Shown here piece by piece: positions 8,006 to 15,985 of a stretch of 37,789 bases of DNA. Source of the stretch: SAR202 cluster bacterium (GTDB lineage: Bacteria > Chloroflexota > Dehalococcoidia > Lucifugimonadales > UBA2985); NCBI GenBank assembly GCA_009391535.1, contig VFHP01000014.1, positions 1 to 37,789 of the forward strand. The letters are read 5' to 3'. A program made the translations under genes and the position numbers. How positions within the stretch are numbered: the first letter of the stretch is position 1; each line of letters starts with the position of its first letter. The notes beneath the pieces are model-generated. The model was not told the DNA's origin. It did not search any database and saw only the letters and a list, made by a program, of their open reading frames with translations.

Positions 8006-8200
8006 ATGTGGGTAGATTTTAAAAAAGCTCCTAACTTGATGATAGCGGAGATGTGGAAGGAACTTCTGGAAGGAGAAGGGCTTCCAACTCAACTGCTACC
8101 AGAAGGCCATATATTGTCATGGGGAGAACAAATACCATATCGAATTATGGTTCCTAGAGGCAGAGAACATGTTGCGGAAGAAATACTTAGGAAGCTATAG
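8006..8200 (+). CDS. Small DUF2007-like protein inside the nuo operon
   Basis: This 64-residue soluble protein starts MWVDFKKAPNLMIAEMWKELLEGEGLP. The pattern of an N-terminal strand, a helix with EMWKELLEGEG, a central PYRIMVP strand and a short C-terminal helix (EHVAEEILRKL) resembles the DUF2007 'putative signal transducing protein' fold, a GlnB-like half-ferredoxin shape. That match is from memory of the family and is moderate. It sits 7 bases after nuoK and about 50 before nuoL on the same strand, so it should be made with complex I. No catalytic or metal-binding residues stand out. It might be an assembly or regulatory factor; function unknown. Confidence 0.8.
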   Translation: MWVDFKKAPNLMIAEMWKELLEGEGLPTQLLPEGHILSWGEQIPYRIMVPRGREHVAEEILRKL

Positions 8201-8252
8201 GTTTCTTGGTGATAAATAATATACTTGAAGATAGAGGTGAGATTGATAATTT

Positions 8253-10271
8253 ATGACTGAGATGATGGCTTGGTCCATATTTTTACTTCCACTGTTTGCC
8301 TTCATATTCATATCTTTGGTAATAAGGCCGTTTTTGAATGGATATGACCGGGTAAGCGGTTATGTGGCTATTGTAGCCGTTGCGATAGGATTTGTTTTAT
8401 CCATACAGTCGGTTCTGGAGGTGTGGAATAACCATGGCAAGATAGTTTGGCCTTCACATTCTTGGATTACTGTAGGTTCCTTGGAATTATCGGTAGGAAT
8501 ACTTATGGATCCATTGACGGCTATCATGTTGGTTGTTGTCAGTGGTGTGAGTTTGATGGTCCTGATTTATTCTCAAGGGTATATGCACGGGGACCCAGGA
8601 TACTCAAGATATTTTGCCTACATATCTTTATTCACAGCTTCTATGATAGGTCTGGTGCTTGCAGGCAACATTATACAAATTTACTTTTTCTGGGAATTGG
8701 TCGGGCTTTGTTCTTACTTGTTAATAGGATTTTGGTTTCACAAGCCCTCTGCGATCGCGGCAGCTAAGAAAGCATTTTTAGTTACTAGGCTAGGTGATTT
8801 TGGATTCTTGTTGGCAATTTTGTATCTTTTCGCAAATGGTGGAGAAATTTTCGCAGCGAACGCATCTGAATTTACTGGAGCAGGCATGTCCGGTTCAGTG
8901 TTTGATATATCCTCTGTGAATTTTGCCGCTAAATCTGGTTTTTTTGCTGGTAGCATTGCTACTCTAGTGGCGCTCGGTATTTTCGCTGGAGCTGTGGGTA
9001 AGTCAGCACAATTTCCATTACATGTGTGGTTGCCTGATGCCATGGAAGGCCCCACTCCTGTTAGCGCTCTGATTCATGCGGCTACCATGGTAGTTGCGGG
9101 GATATTTTTGGTGGCGAGGTTCTTCCCACTCTTTGAGGTTTCTTCGACTGCCATGAGTTTTGTTGCTATTACTGGAGGAGTTACAGCTTTGTTTGCCGCT
9201 TCTATGGGCTTGGTAATGTACGACATAAAGCGAGTACTTGCCTACTCTACAGTGAGTCAATTAGGGTTTATGATGCTCGCTCTTGGTATAGGTGCTTATG
9301 GTCCGGCTATTTTCCACCTTTTCACTCACGCGTTTTTCAAAGCGCTATTATTCCTGGGTTCTGGTAGTGTAAATCATGCTACTGGTACCTTTGACATGCG
9401 ATATATGGGTGGTTTGAAAAAGCATATGCCTTGGACTTATTACACTTTTCTTATAGGTTCACTTAGTATAGCAGGTATATTCCCATTGGCAGGATTTTGG
9501 AGTAAGGATGAGATAATTGCCGCAAGCTTGCATCATCCCGACGCCATACAAATTGTGGTTGCTATTATGGCCTTAGTGGCCGCTTTTATGACCGCTTTTT
9601 ATATGTTTAGAGCTTTGTTTATGACATTCCACGGTGAATTCAGAGGGGGCATAGCAGCTGAACCCGATTCTGGTGCGGATTCGCATGATGTACATTTGGA
9701 AGAATCCCCTGCAGTTATGGTCTTACCAATGGTTATTTTAGCTATACCAGCGATCGTAGCTGGTTTCTTATTCAACCCAGTTATTGACGGAGGCATTGGC
9801 TCGATTCCTCAGTATTGGTTCTCAAAAATGCTTAATATGGTTGATCACGTATATGTCAAAGGTCATCCTATTGATTTTTTTGCAGCCAGCATTTCTAGTA
9901 TTATAGCTGTTTCTGGAATCGGACTGGCGTACCTTATATATATCAGAAAGTCTGTTAACACTTCTACAATCATAGATGGCGAATTTTCTTACATGACTGG
10001 ACCGGTTTATAAACTTATTTTCAGGAAGTACTTTTTTGACGAATTATATGAAGGTAAAATTACAATTGCTTTGTTTTACAACGGTGTGGCACGTTTGATT
10101 GATTGGTGTGATAGAAACATAGTGGACAGAATCGGCAACGTCATTGGATTCTTTGGTAGAAATAGCGGGAAGGTTGTCACTACCCTGGAAACCGGGCAAG
10201 TTCAAATTTATGGCGTAGGGATGTCTGTTGGAATTGTTAGTATTCTAATAGTATTCGTGGTATGGGGATAA
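8253..10271 (+). CDS. nuoL: NADH-quinone oxidoreductase subunit L
   Basis: This is the largest proton-pumping, antiporter-like membrane subunit, 672 residues and about 16 helices including the long lateral helix and C-terminal anchor. Signature residues: Glu in FFWELVGLCSYLLIGFW, Lys in AKKAFLVTRLGDFGF, and KSAQFPLHVWLPDAMEGPTPVSALIHAATMV with the conserved Lys, His and Pro. A histidine- and acid-containing loop (DSHDVHLEES) lies near residue 478. GAGGTGAG lies about 11 bases before the ATG. The TAA stop is inside a 16-base tandem duplication. Confidence 0.97.
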   Translation: MTEMMAWSIFLLPLFAFIFISLVIRPFLNGYDRVSGYVAIVAVAIGFVLSIQSVLEVWNNHGKIVWPSHSWITVGSLELSVGILMDPLTAIMLVVVSGVSLMVLIYSQGYMHGDPGYSRYFAYISLFTASMIGLVLAGNIIQIYFFWELVGLCSYLLIGFWFHKPSAIAAAKKAFLVTRLGDFGFLLAILYLFANGGEIFAANASEFTGAGMSGSVFDISSVNFAAKSGFFAGSIATLVALGIFAGAVGKSAQFPLHVWLPDAMEGPTPVSALIHAATMVVAGIFLVARFFPLFEVSSTAMSFVAITGGVTALFAASMGLVMYDIKRVLAYSTVSQLGFMMLALGIGAYGPAIFHLFTHAFFKALLFLGSGSVNHATGTFDMRYMGGLKKHMPWTYYTFLIGSLSIAGIFPLAGFWSKDEIIAASLHHPDAIQIVVAIMALVAAFMTAFYMFRALFMTFHGEFRGGIAAEPDSGADSHDVHLEESPAVMVLPMVILAIPAIVAGFLFNPVIDGGIGSIPQYWFSKMLNMVDHVYVKGHPIDFFAASISSIIAVSGIGLAYLIYIRKSVNTSTIIDGEFSYMTGPVYKLIFRKYFFDELYEGKITIALFYNGVARLIDWCDRNIVDRIGNVIGFFGRNSGKVVTTLETGQVQIYGVGMSVGIVSILIVFVVWG

Positions 10272-10295
10272 CTAATGATGGGGATAACTAATGAT
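10264..10295 (+). repeat. 16-base direct tandem duplication at the nuoL end
   Basis: GGGGATAACTAATGAT occurs twice head to tail (10264-10279 and 10280-10295). The first copy contains the nuoL stop TAA; the second copy repeats it in the nuoL-nuoM spacer. This looks like a recent slippage duplication. Confidence 0.9.
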
Positions 10296-10312
10296 ATGGA
10301 GTTGAGAAACTG

Positions 10313-11815
10313 ATGCTTCTTTCAGCTATAATATTTTTGCCTCTAGCTGGGGCGGTTGTTATACTCTTGGGTTTGAACGATCCTAAGAAAGTTCGCCTCT
10401 GGGCTGTTTTTATTGGATTTGTTGAACTTGTGCTTGGATTCTTGTGTTTCTATTTATTCCAAACTGCAGATATAGATCTGAAAGATGGGATGGAATTAGT
10501 AGAAAAATATGAGAAGTGGATACCAGTACTAAACATTCAATATCACTTAGGAGTAGACGGACTTAGCGCTCCGCTGGTTTTGTTAACTTCATTGTTGGGT
10601 TTCTGTTCCATAGTAGCTTCTCTTAATATTCAACTCAGGATAAAAGAATATTTCATGTGGCTATTGATACTGCAAAGCGCGGTTATGGGTGTGTTTATCT
10701 CTTTGGATTTTGTTTTATTCTTTATATTTTGGGAACTTGAATTACTACCCATGTATTTCTTGATCTCTATTTGGGGAAGTGGTAGAAAAGAATACTCTGC
10801 AATGAAATTCGTTATTTTTACTCTGCTTGGTAGCGCATTTATGCTTGTTTCTATCTTAGGGCTTTATTTTTCCACAGGCTCTTTCAGCATTATTGCGTTG
10901 CCTGCATTAGTATCGGAAGCTAAATTGTTTATGCCTGCAGGGACAATGTTTGCATTTCTATTTTTGGCGTTCGCGGTTAAATTGCCAGTTTGGCCTGTTC
11001 ATACCTGGTTGCCTGATGCGCATACTGATGCTCCCACAGCTGTAAGCGTGATGCTTGCTGGTGTTCTGTTGAAAATGGGTGGCTACGGAATGATCAGGCT
11101 GGCAATAGGAATATTTCCAGGAGAGGCACAGGATTGGGCATGGGTTATTGCAACACTTGCTGTAATAAGTGTTTTATATGGAGCTGTTTGTACCGTAAGA
11201 CAGACAGATTTGAAAAAACTTGTGGCCTTTAGTAGTGTCAGTCATATGGGTTATGTACTACTAGGCATTTCGTCTGTTGTTGGAGTCGGTGGTTCTGTCT
11301 CCTCGGTTGGGTTAACAGGAGCTGCGATGCAGATGTTTACTCATGGTACTATAACTGGACTTTTGTTCTTAGTGGTGGGATTGATATACGATAGGGCACA
11401 TACTAGGCACATACCTGATCTTGGAGGATTGGCATCCAATATGCCTTTTGTAGGGGTTGCATTTCTGGTGGCAGGATTGGCCTCATTGGGACTTCCGGGG
11501 ACGAGTGGGTTCATAGCTGAACTGCTGGTTTTCTTAGGTACATTTGAGGTTTGGCCAATAATAACTACTTTGTCAGTATTCGCAATAGTACTAACTGCTG
11601 GTTATATATTATGGATGATACAAAGGACATTTTTTGGCCCTGCCATATCTCGGTTAGATGAAGTGGGAGATGTGAGTTTGGTTCAGGCTGTACCGTTGGT
11701 GATATTAATGGTGTCTATTATGGTGGTAGGGCTCTATCCTTCAATTATATCAGATGCATTTGCGTTGGGATTAGAACCAATTATGGAATCCTTACAAACT
11801 GGTGCTAGGTCATAA
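10313..11815 (+). CDS. nuoM: NADH-quinone oxidoreductase subunit M
   Basis: This 500-residue antiporter-like proton channel subunit has about 14 transmembrane helices. Key charged residues are visible: FFIFWELELLPMYFLI (Glu), FAVKLPVWPVHTWLPDAHTDAPTAVSVMLAGVLLKMGGYG (Lys, His, Lys), and LKKLVAFSSVSHMGYVLLG. It starts at ATG 10313 with a modest GGAGTTGAG upstream. Its last codons contain the ribosome-binding region for nuoN. Confidence 0.97.
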   Translation: MLLSAIIFLPLAGAVVILLGLNDPKKVRLWAVFIGFVELVLGFLCFYLFQTADIDLKDGMELVEKYEKWIPVLNIQYHLGVDGLSAPLVLLTSLLGFCSIVASLNIQLRIKEYFMWLLILQSAVMGVFISLDFVLFFIFWELELLPMYFLISIWGSGRKEYSAMKFVIFTLLGSAFMLVSILGLYFSTGSFSIIALPALVSEAKLFMPAGTMFAFLFLAFAVKLPVWPVHTWLPDAHTDAPTAVSVMLAGVLLKMGGYGMIRLAIGIFPGEAQDWAWVIATLAVISVLYGAVCTVRQTDLKKLVAFSSVSHMGYVLLGISSVVGVGGSVSSVGLTGAAMQMFTHGTITGLLFLVVGLIYDRAHTRHIPDLGGLASNMPFVGVAFLVAGLASLGLPGTSGFIAELLVFLGTFEVWPIITTLSVFAIVLTAGYILWMIQRTFFGPAISRLDEVGDVSLVQAVPLVILMVSIMVVGLYPSIISDAFALGLEPIMESLQTGARS

Positions 11816-11828
11816 AGGTGGACTAAAT

Positions 11829-13313
11829 ATGGACTTTCATGACATAAAATTACTATCTCCAGAAATCTCGATGGGTGCATTGGGAATAATAATCATACTT
11901 CTGGATATGATAACAAATAGAAAAGGTGTTCTTGCTACAGTCTCTGTTGTTGGACTGGCTGTACCTCTTAGTCTGTCTTTGTACTTGTGTGGACTTGTTG
12001 ATAGTGACTCTGAAGGGAAACTGTCTGGTGTATACGGAACTGTTTTGATTGATCAATTTTCTTTGTTTTTCAAATTTTTTATCCTTGGCACACTAGCTTT
12101 AGTAATATTGTCCTCGACGGACTACCTGTCTAAACTGGGTAGACTCAGAGGAGAATACCATGCACTATTGATTTTTTCCGCTGCAGGTATGATGTTACTT
12201 CCCGCCGTTACCGATTTGATTTCTATTTATATCGCTATTGAACTAACGGCTTTGCCACTGGCGGCTTTGATAGCTATTAGAAGAGATTCTCATTCGACAG
12301 AAGCTGGCATCAAATTCCTTTTGCTAAGTGCCATGAGTTCAGCCGTTCTCTTATATGGTATGGCTCTTATATATGGATTCACTGGCTCCACAGAAATAGA
12401 GGTAATAATAGAGAGAATAGCATATTTGTCGACTGGTTCAGGTCCATTTGGTGAAAGAGTGATCCTTCTTGCAGTTGTTTTGATAGTAGCTGGTATCGGC
12501 TTTAAGATATCGGTTGCACCTTTTCAGATGTGGGTACCAGATGTATATGAAGGAGCCCCCACTCCGATTACCAGTTATTTATCCGTTGCAAGTAAGGCTG
12601 CTGGTTTTGCAATAATGCTCAGAATATTCTATATGGCTTTTGGGGATATTCGCATCGATTGGGCTTCTCTATTTGCTATATTGAGCGCGGTATCCATGAC
12701 TGTGGGAAACCTCGCAGCTGTTATACAGACTAACATAAAAAGGATGCTGGCCTACAGCACGGTGGCTCATGCCGGATTCCTTTTGATGGGATTGGCTGCC
12801 GTAGGCACTCAGGCTGATCTGTTTGAAACACCTATGGGACCAGGTAGTGTTTTGTTTTATCTTGTCGCCTATGCCGTAACCAATTTAGCCGCGTTTTTTG
12901 TAATAATCGCGGTAGTCAATTCTACTAGAAGCAACATGATCCGTAATTTTGCAGGAATGGGACAGCGAGCTCCCGTGCTTGCAATAATCTTGTCGATTTC
13001 AATGATATCCTTACTAGGTATACCTCCAACAGTAGGATTCATGGGTAAGCTATACATATTCAGCGCCGCTATAAATAGCGGACTGACCTGGTTAGTTATA
13101 TGTGGAGTTTTGAATAGCGTAGTCTCTGCATATTATTATTTGAGAGTCATTAGAACGATGTACATGTTAGAACCTGAATCGGATACATCCATACAAATTG
13201 GCATACCTCCTAGAATGGCAATAGGAATAGTAGGTATAGGTATACTAGTGCTTGGAATAATTCCTTCAACAGTAATGAATGCTGCCGAAAAAGCGGTAAT
13301 AGTTTTCTTCTAG
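11829..13313 (+). CDS. nuoN: NADH-quinone oxidoreductase subunit N
   Basis: This third antiporter-like subunit has 494 residues from ATG 11829. Core motifs: IYIAIELTALPLAALIAI (Glu), KISVAPFQMWVPDVYEGAPTPITSYLSVASKAAGF and IKRMLAYSTVAHAGFLLMG. An in-frame GTG at 11802 would overlap nuoM, but AAAGGTGG lies seven bases before ATG 11829 and the sequence from MDFHDIKLLSPE matches a normal N-terminus, so the later start is preferred. It ends the nuo operon; no clear terminator follows. Confidence 0.96.
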   Translation: MDFHDIKLLSPEISMGALGIIIILLDMITNRKGVLATVSVVGLAVPLSLSLYLCGLVDSDSEGKLSGVYGTVLIDQFSLFFKFFILGTLALVILSSTDYLSKLGRLRGEYHALLIFSAAGMMLLPAVTDLISIYIAIELTALPLAALIAIRRDSHSTEAGIKFLLLSAMSSAVLLYGMALIYGFTGSTEIEVIIERIAYLSTGSGPFGERVILLAVVLIVAGIGFKISVAPFQMWVPDVYEGAPTPITSYLSVASKAAGFAIMLRIFYMAFGDIRIDWASLFAILSAVSMTVGNLAAVIQTNIKRMLAYSTVAHAGFLLMGLAAVGTQADLFETPMGPGSVLFYLVAYAVTNLAAFFVIIAVVNSTRSNMIRNFAGMGQRAPVLAIILSISMISLLGIPPTVGFMGKLYIFSAAINSGLTWLVICGVLNSVVSAYYYLRVIRTMYMLEPESDTSIQIGIPPRMAIGIVGIGILVLGIIPSTVMNAAEKAVIVFF

Positions 13314-13323
13314 AAACCGTTCG

Positions 13324-13352
13324 TTGACATGCCAAATATGTAATGCTAGACT
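13324..13352 (+). promoter_or_regulatory. Candidate sigma70 promoter for NAD kinase and Nudix genes
   Basis: A perfect TTGACA (13324-13329), a 17-base spacer and TAGACT (13347-13352) with a TG one base upstream (extended -10). Transcription would start near 13359, about 64 bases before the nadK ATG. Confidence 0.55.
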
Positions 13353-13422
13353 GCCCGTGCCTAAGAAGGTTGAAAAAATCACCTTAGTAAAATGAGGCAT
13401 TATAGTAACCTGGAGGTTTCTC

Positions 13423-14289
13423 ATGATTCTCCAATCTAAAGTGGGAGTGGTTTACAATCCATGGGCTCCTCGCTCTAAGGAATTAGTCGAAAAATTTAGA
13501 GAAAAATTGGGATTGGATGAATCGTCTTGGATCGTGGAGGCTTCTTCAACTGATTTCAAAGATCCAGATCCTGATATGGCTTTAATAATAACTATTGGTG
13601 GAGACGGCACTATCTTATGGGCTAATCAATTAGCTGCTCCGAGGAACATTCCTATACTGGGAGTAAATTTAGGCAGAGTGGGATTTCTAACTGAATTAAG
13701 TGCAGATAAAGCTATAGATTCCATCGGATATTACTTGGATGGTACGGCCAGAGTAGAGGAGAGAGCTATGTTGGAGGCCACCATATCTGGAGATGAATCG
13801 AAAAAGTTTTCGAATGAACGCTTTCAGGCTCTGAATGATGTAGTTGTGGGTAGGAGCGCTATTTCGAGGCTAGTACATTTGGAAGTAAGTATTGATGACG
13901 CTATTTTGACGACCTATAGAGCAGATGCGGTGATAGTAGCGACTGCCACCGGCAGTACTGGATATTCAATTTCTGCCGGAGGACCAATATTGAGTCCAGA
14001 ATCGAGCAACATTTTGATAAATCCTTTAGCTACTCACTTGGGAATGGATAATCCTTTGGTGGTGCCTTCAGACTCGTGTGTTGAAATTGCCTTAAAATCT
14101 GATTATGAAGCCGTTTTTAGTTTAGATGGTAGGCCTGATTTGGAATTGCTACCAGGGCAGGTGGTAAAAATAATTCAGAGTGAATACACTGCAAAATTTT
14201 TAAGACTGAGCCCTGCCAACCAATTTTATTCAGTACTGACTAATAGATTAAACCCAGAGACCACATATAAAACATCTGACAACAAGTAG
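13423..14289 (+). CDS. nadK: NAD kinase
   Basis: This cytoplasmic enzyme phosphorylates NAD at the 2'-OH of its adenosine to make NADP. It has 288 residues, the usual size. The GGDGT motif (residues 59-63) carries the catalytic Asp. LGVNLGRVGFLTE, the LNDVVVGR equivalent of the NE/D motif, and ATATGSTGYSISAGGPI (glycine-rich substrate loop) are all present. The start ATG 13423 is preceded by CTGGAGG at good spacing. A Nudix hydrolase follows after 8 bases, so both probably share a transcript governing nicotinamide nucleotide balance. Confidence 0.96.
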   Translation: MILQSKVGVVYNPWAPRSKELVEKFREKLGLDESSWIVEASSTDFKDPDPDMALIITIGGDGTILWANQLAAPRNIPILGVNLGRVGFLTELSADKAIDSIGYYLDGTARVEERAMLEATISGDESKKFSNERFQALNDVVVGRSAISRLVHLEVSIDDAILTTYRADAVIVATATGSTGYSISAGGPILSPESSNILINPLATHLGMDNPLVVPSDSCVEIALKSDYEAVFSLDGRPDLELLPGQVVKIIQSEYTAKFLRLSPANQFYSVLTNRLNPETTYKTSDNK

Positions 14290-14297
14290 GTAAATTA

Positions 14298-14834
14298 ATG
14301 GAAGAGAAAAGCATAAGTTCGGATTATGTATACAGGGGCAACATAATTGACGTCAGATTAGAAACAATAACCTTACCAGAGGGCAAGACAGGCCAAAGAG
14401 AGATTGTGGATCATGGAGATTCTATAGTTGTGGTGCCTGTAGACAAAGATAATCAAATTATACTTGTTAGGCAATACCGTAAAGCTTTGGAGAATTTTCT
14501 TCTTGAAGCGCCGGCTGGTGGCATAGAAAAAAATGAAACCCCGGGTGATGCCGCAGTAAGAGAGCTTCAAGAAGAAATAGGATATACCAGCTATAACATC
14601 GAATATATGGGTGGATTTTGGATTGCACCAGGGTTTTGCAATGAATATATGTATTCTTACATCGCTAGAGACTTAGTAAAGAGTCAATTGCCTCCGGATG
14701 AAGACGAAAACATAGAAATAGTTTCTGTGCCTATGGAAGAGATACTTCATTTGATCAGGTCGGGTGAGATAGAGGACGCAAAGTCGATATCCGCACTGTT
14801 AATGGCCCTAAATTTGTTCGAACTTTCATTGTAA
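14298..14834 (+). CDS. Nudix hydrolase, ADP-ribose pyrophosphatase type
   Basis: This 178-residue protein has a complete Nudix box, GGIEKNETPGDAAVRELQEE followed by IGY, matching Gx5Ex7REUXEEXGU, with the magnesium-binding glutamates intact. The N-terminal VYRGNIIDVRLETITLPEG, VVVVPVDKDNQIILVRQYRKALE and the proline after the box (WIAPGFCNEYMYSYIA) fit the ADP-ribose diphosphatase (NudF-like) branch, which hydrolyses ADP-ribose to AMP and ribose 5-phosphate. It is 8 bases downstream of nadK. A role in NAD turnover is sensible by context; exact substrate is not proven. Confidence 0.9.
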   Translation: MEEKSISSDYVYRGNIIDVRLETITLPEGKTGQREIVDHGDSIVVVPVDKDNQIILVRQYRKALENFLLEAPAGGIEKNETPGDAAVRELQEEIGYTSYNIEYMGGFWIAPGFCNEYMYSYIARDLVKSQLPPDEDENIEIVSVPMEEILHLIRSGEIEDAKSISALLMALNLFELSL

Positions 14835-14876
14835 AAATCATCACTATCTGGTATAGTCAATGAGTTTGGATCGAGG

Positions 14877-14903
14877 CGTCGTCTCATCTAAAATGAGTTG
14901 ACG
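14877..14903 (+). promoter_or_regulatory. Hairpin in the sdhB leader
   Basis: CGTCGTCTCAT (14877-14887) can pair with ATGAGTTGACG (14893-14903) across the loop CTAAA, with one T-T mismatch and one G-T pair. It lies in the 149-base gap between the Nudix gene and sdhB, 80 bases before the start codon. There is no following T-run, so it is not an obvious terminator; it could be a leader structure or part of an operator. Confidence 0.35.
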
Positions 14904-14983
14904 AGAGAAGCGTCAAAGAAGTCGGAGTATGGATGTCTTAGTTTCCTCGATACCTGTGTGGCTTAACGTCCGGGAGGATAATA

Positions 14984-15985
14984 ATGGAAGTAAATCTCAA
15001 GGTAAAAAGATTCGACCCTGAATCCGATAACACTGAATCCCATTACCAAGAATATAATCTAGAGGTAGAAGACTATTACACGGTACTGGATTCTTTAATA
15101 AAGGTTAGAGAAGAAGTAGACGGAAGTCTTGCTTTAAGGTGTTCTTGTCGAGCTTCCATATGTGGTTCTTGCTCTATGCGAGTTAATGGTCATGCCAAAT
15201 TGGTTTGCAAGACGAAAATAACAGATGTGGCTAAAGAAGGTAATGAAATAGTTGTGGAGCCTATGGGCAACATGCGAGTGGTCAAAGATCTTGTTACAGA
15301 CATGAAACCATTCTGGGACAAAGTTAGATCTGTTCAACCGTGGTTACAACCTTCTGGACCGGCTCCCGAGGCTGAGTATATAGCGTCAAACGAAAGCATG
15401 CTTCACTTGAATGGAGTTATGAGTTGTATTATGTGCGGGGCTTGTGTCTCAGACTGTACGACTCTTGAAGTAGATCATAATTATGTGGGTCCAGCAGCGT
15501 TAGCAAAAGCCTATAGATTTGTGGCAGACCCTAGAGATGATCAAGACGAATCAAGATTAAAGATGTATAACTCATACGGCGGTATTTGGGATTGCACCAG
15601 ATGTATGGAATGTGTACAAGTTTGCCCTAAAGGTGTCGCTCCTATGGATAGGATAATGGTATTAAGAGACAATGCAATTGAGGCTGGCTTTTCTAACACC
15701 AATGGTGCGAGGCATACAGAAGCGTTTAATGATTCAATTAAACACAGCGGTCATTTAGATGAATTGACACTTCCAATAAAAACATTTGGCATGGGTGGTA
15801 TATTCATGTTTGGGAAAATGCTTGATATACCAGCCTTAATTAGAAATATCCCTTCACTAATGGGTTTGTTACCTGTTGGATTAAGGGCCTTTAGAAGAGG
15901 TAAAGTCCCGCCTATTTTCCATAAGAAAATACAGGGAGCTGATAAGATTAGGAATATCTTCGAAAAATTGGAGAGCAAGAAATGA
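14984..15985 (+). CDS. sdhB: Succinate dehydrogenase/fumarate reductase iron-sulfur subunit, type E-like
   Basis: This 333-residue electron-transfer subunit links the flavoprotein to quinone. [2Fe-2S] ligands: C55, C60, C63, C75. [4Fe-4S] motif: C148, C151, C154, C158. The third motif reads CTRCMECVQVCPKG (C204, C207, C210, C214): the extra C207 sits where classical SdhB has Ile or Val, which predicts a second [4Fe-4S] instead of the [3Fe-4S] cluster. That substitution is known for non-classical (SdhE-type) enzymes. The C-terminus is about 80 residues longer than in classical SdhB. The ATG has GGGAGGATAATA upstream. The gene overlaps sdhE by four bases (ATGA). No sdhA or heme-anchor subunits are nearby. 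Confidence 0.92.
   Translation: MEVNLKVKRFDPESDNTESHYQEYNLEVEDYYTVLDSLIKVREEVDGSLALRCSCRASICGSCSMRVNGHAKLVCKTKITDVAKEGNEIVVEPMGNMRVVKDLVTDMKPFWDKVRSVQPWLQPSGPAPEAEYIASNESMLHLNGVMSCIMCGACVSDCTTLEVDHNYVGPAALAKAYRFVADPRDDQDESRLKMYNSYGGIWDCTRCMECVQVCPKGVAPMDRIMVLRDNAIEAGFSNTNGARHTEAFNDSIKHSGHLDELTLPIKTFGMGGIFMFGKMLDIPALIRNIPSLMGLLPVGLRAFRRGKVPPIFHKKIQGADKIRNIFEKLESKK

Noticed and set aside
11802..11828. GTG start for nuoN
   Set aside because: A good Shine-Dalgarno and the normal N-terminus point to ATG 11829.
13371..13389. Possible terminator hairpin after nuoN (AAGGT...ACCTT)
   Set aside because: The stem is short and bulged, with no T-run, and lies inside the probable nadK leader.
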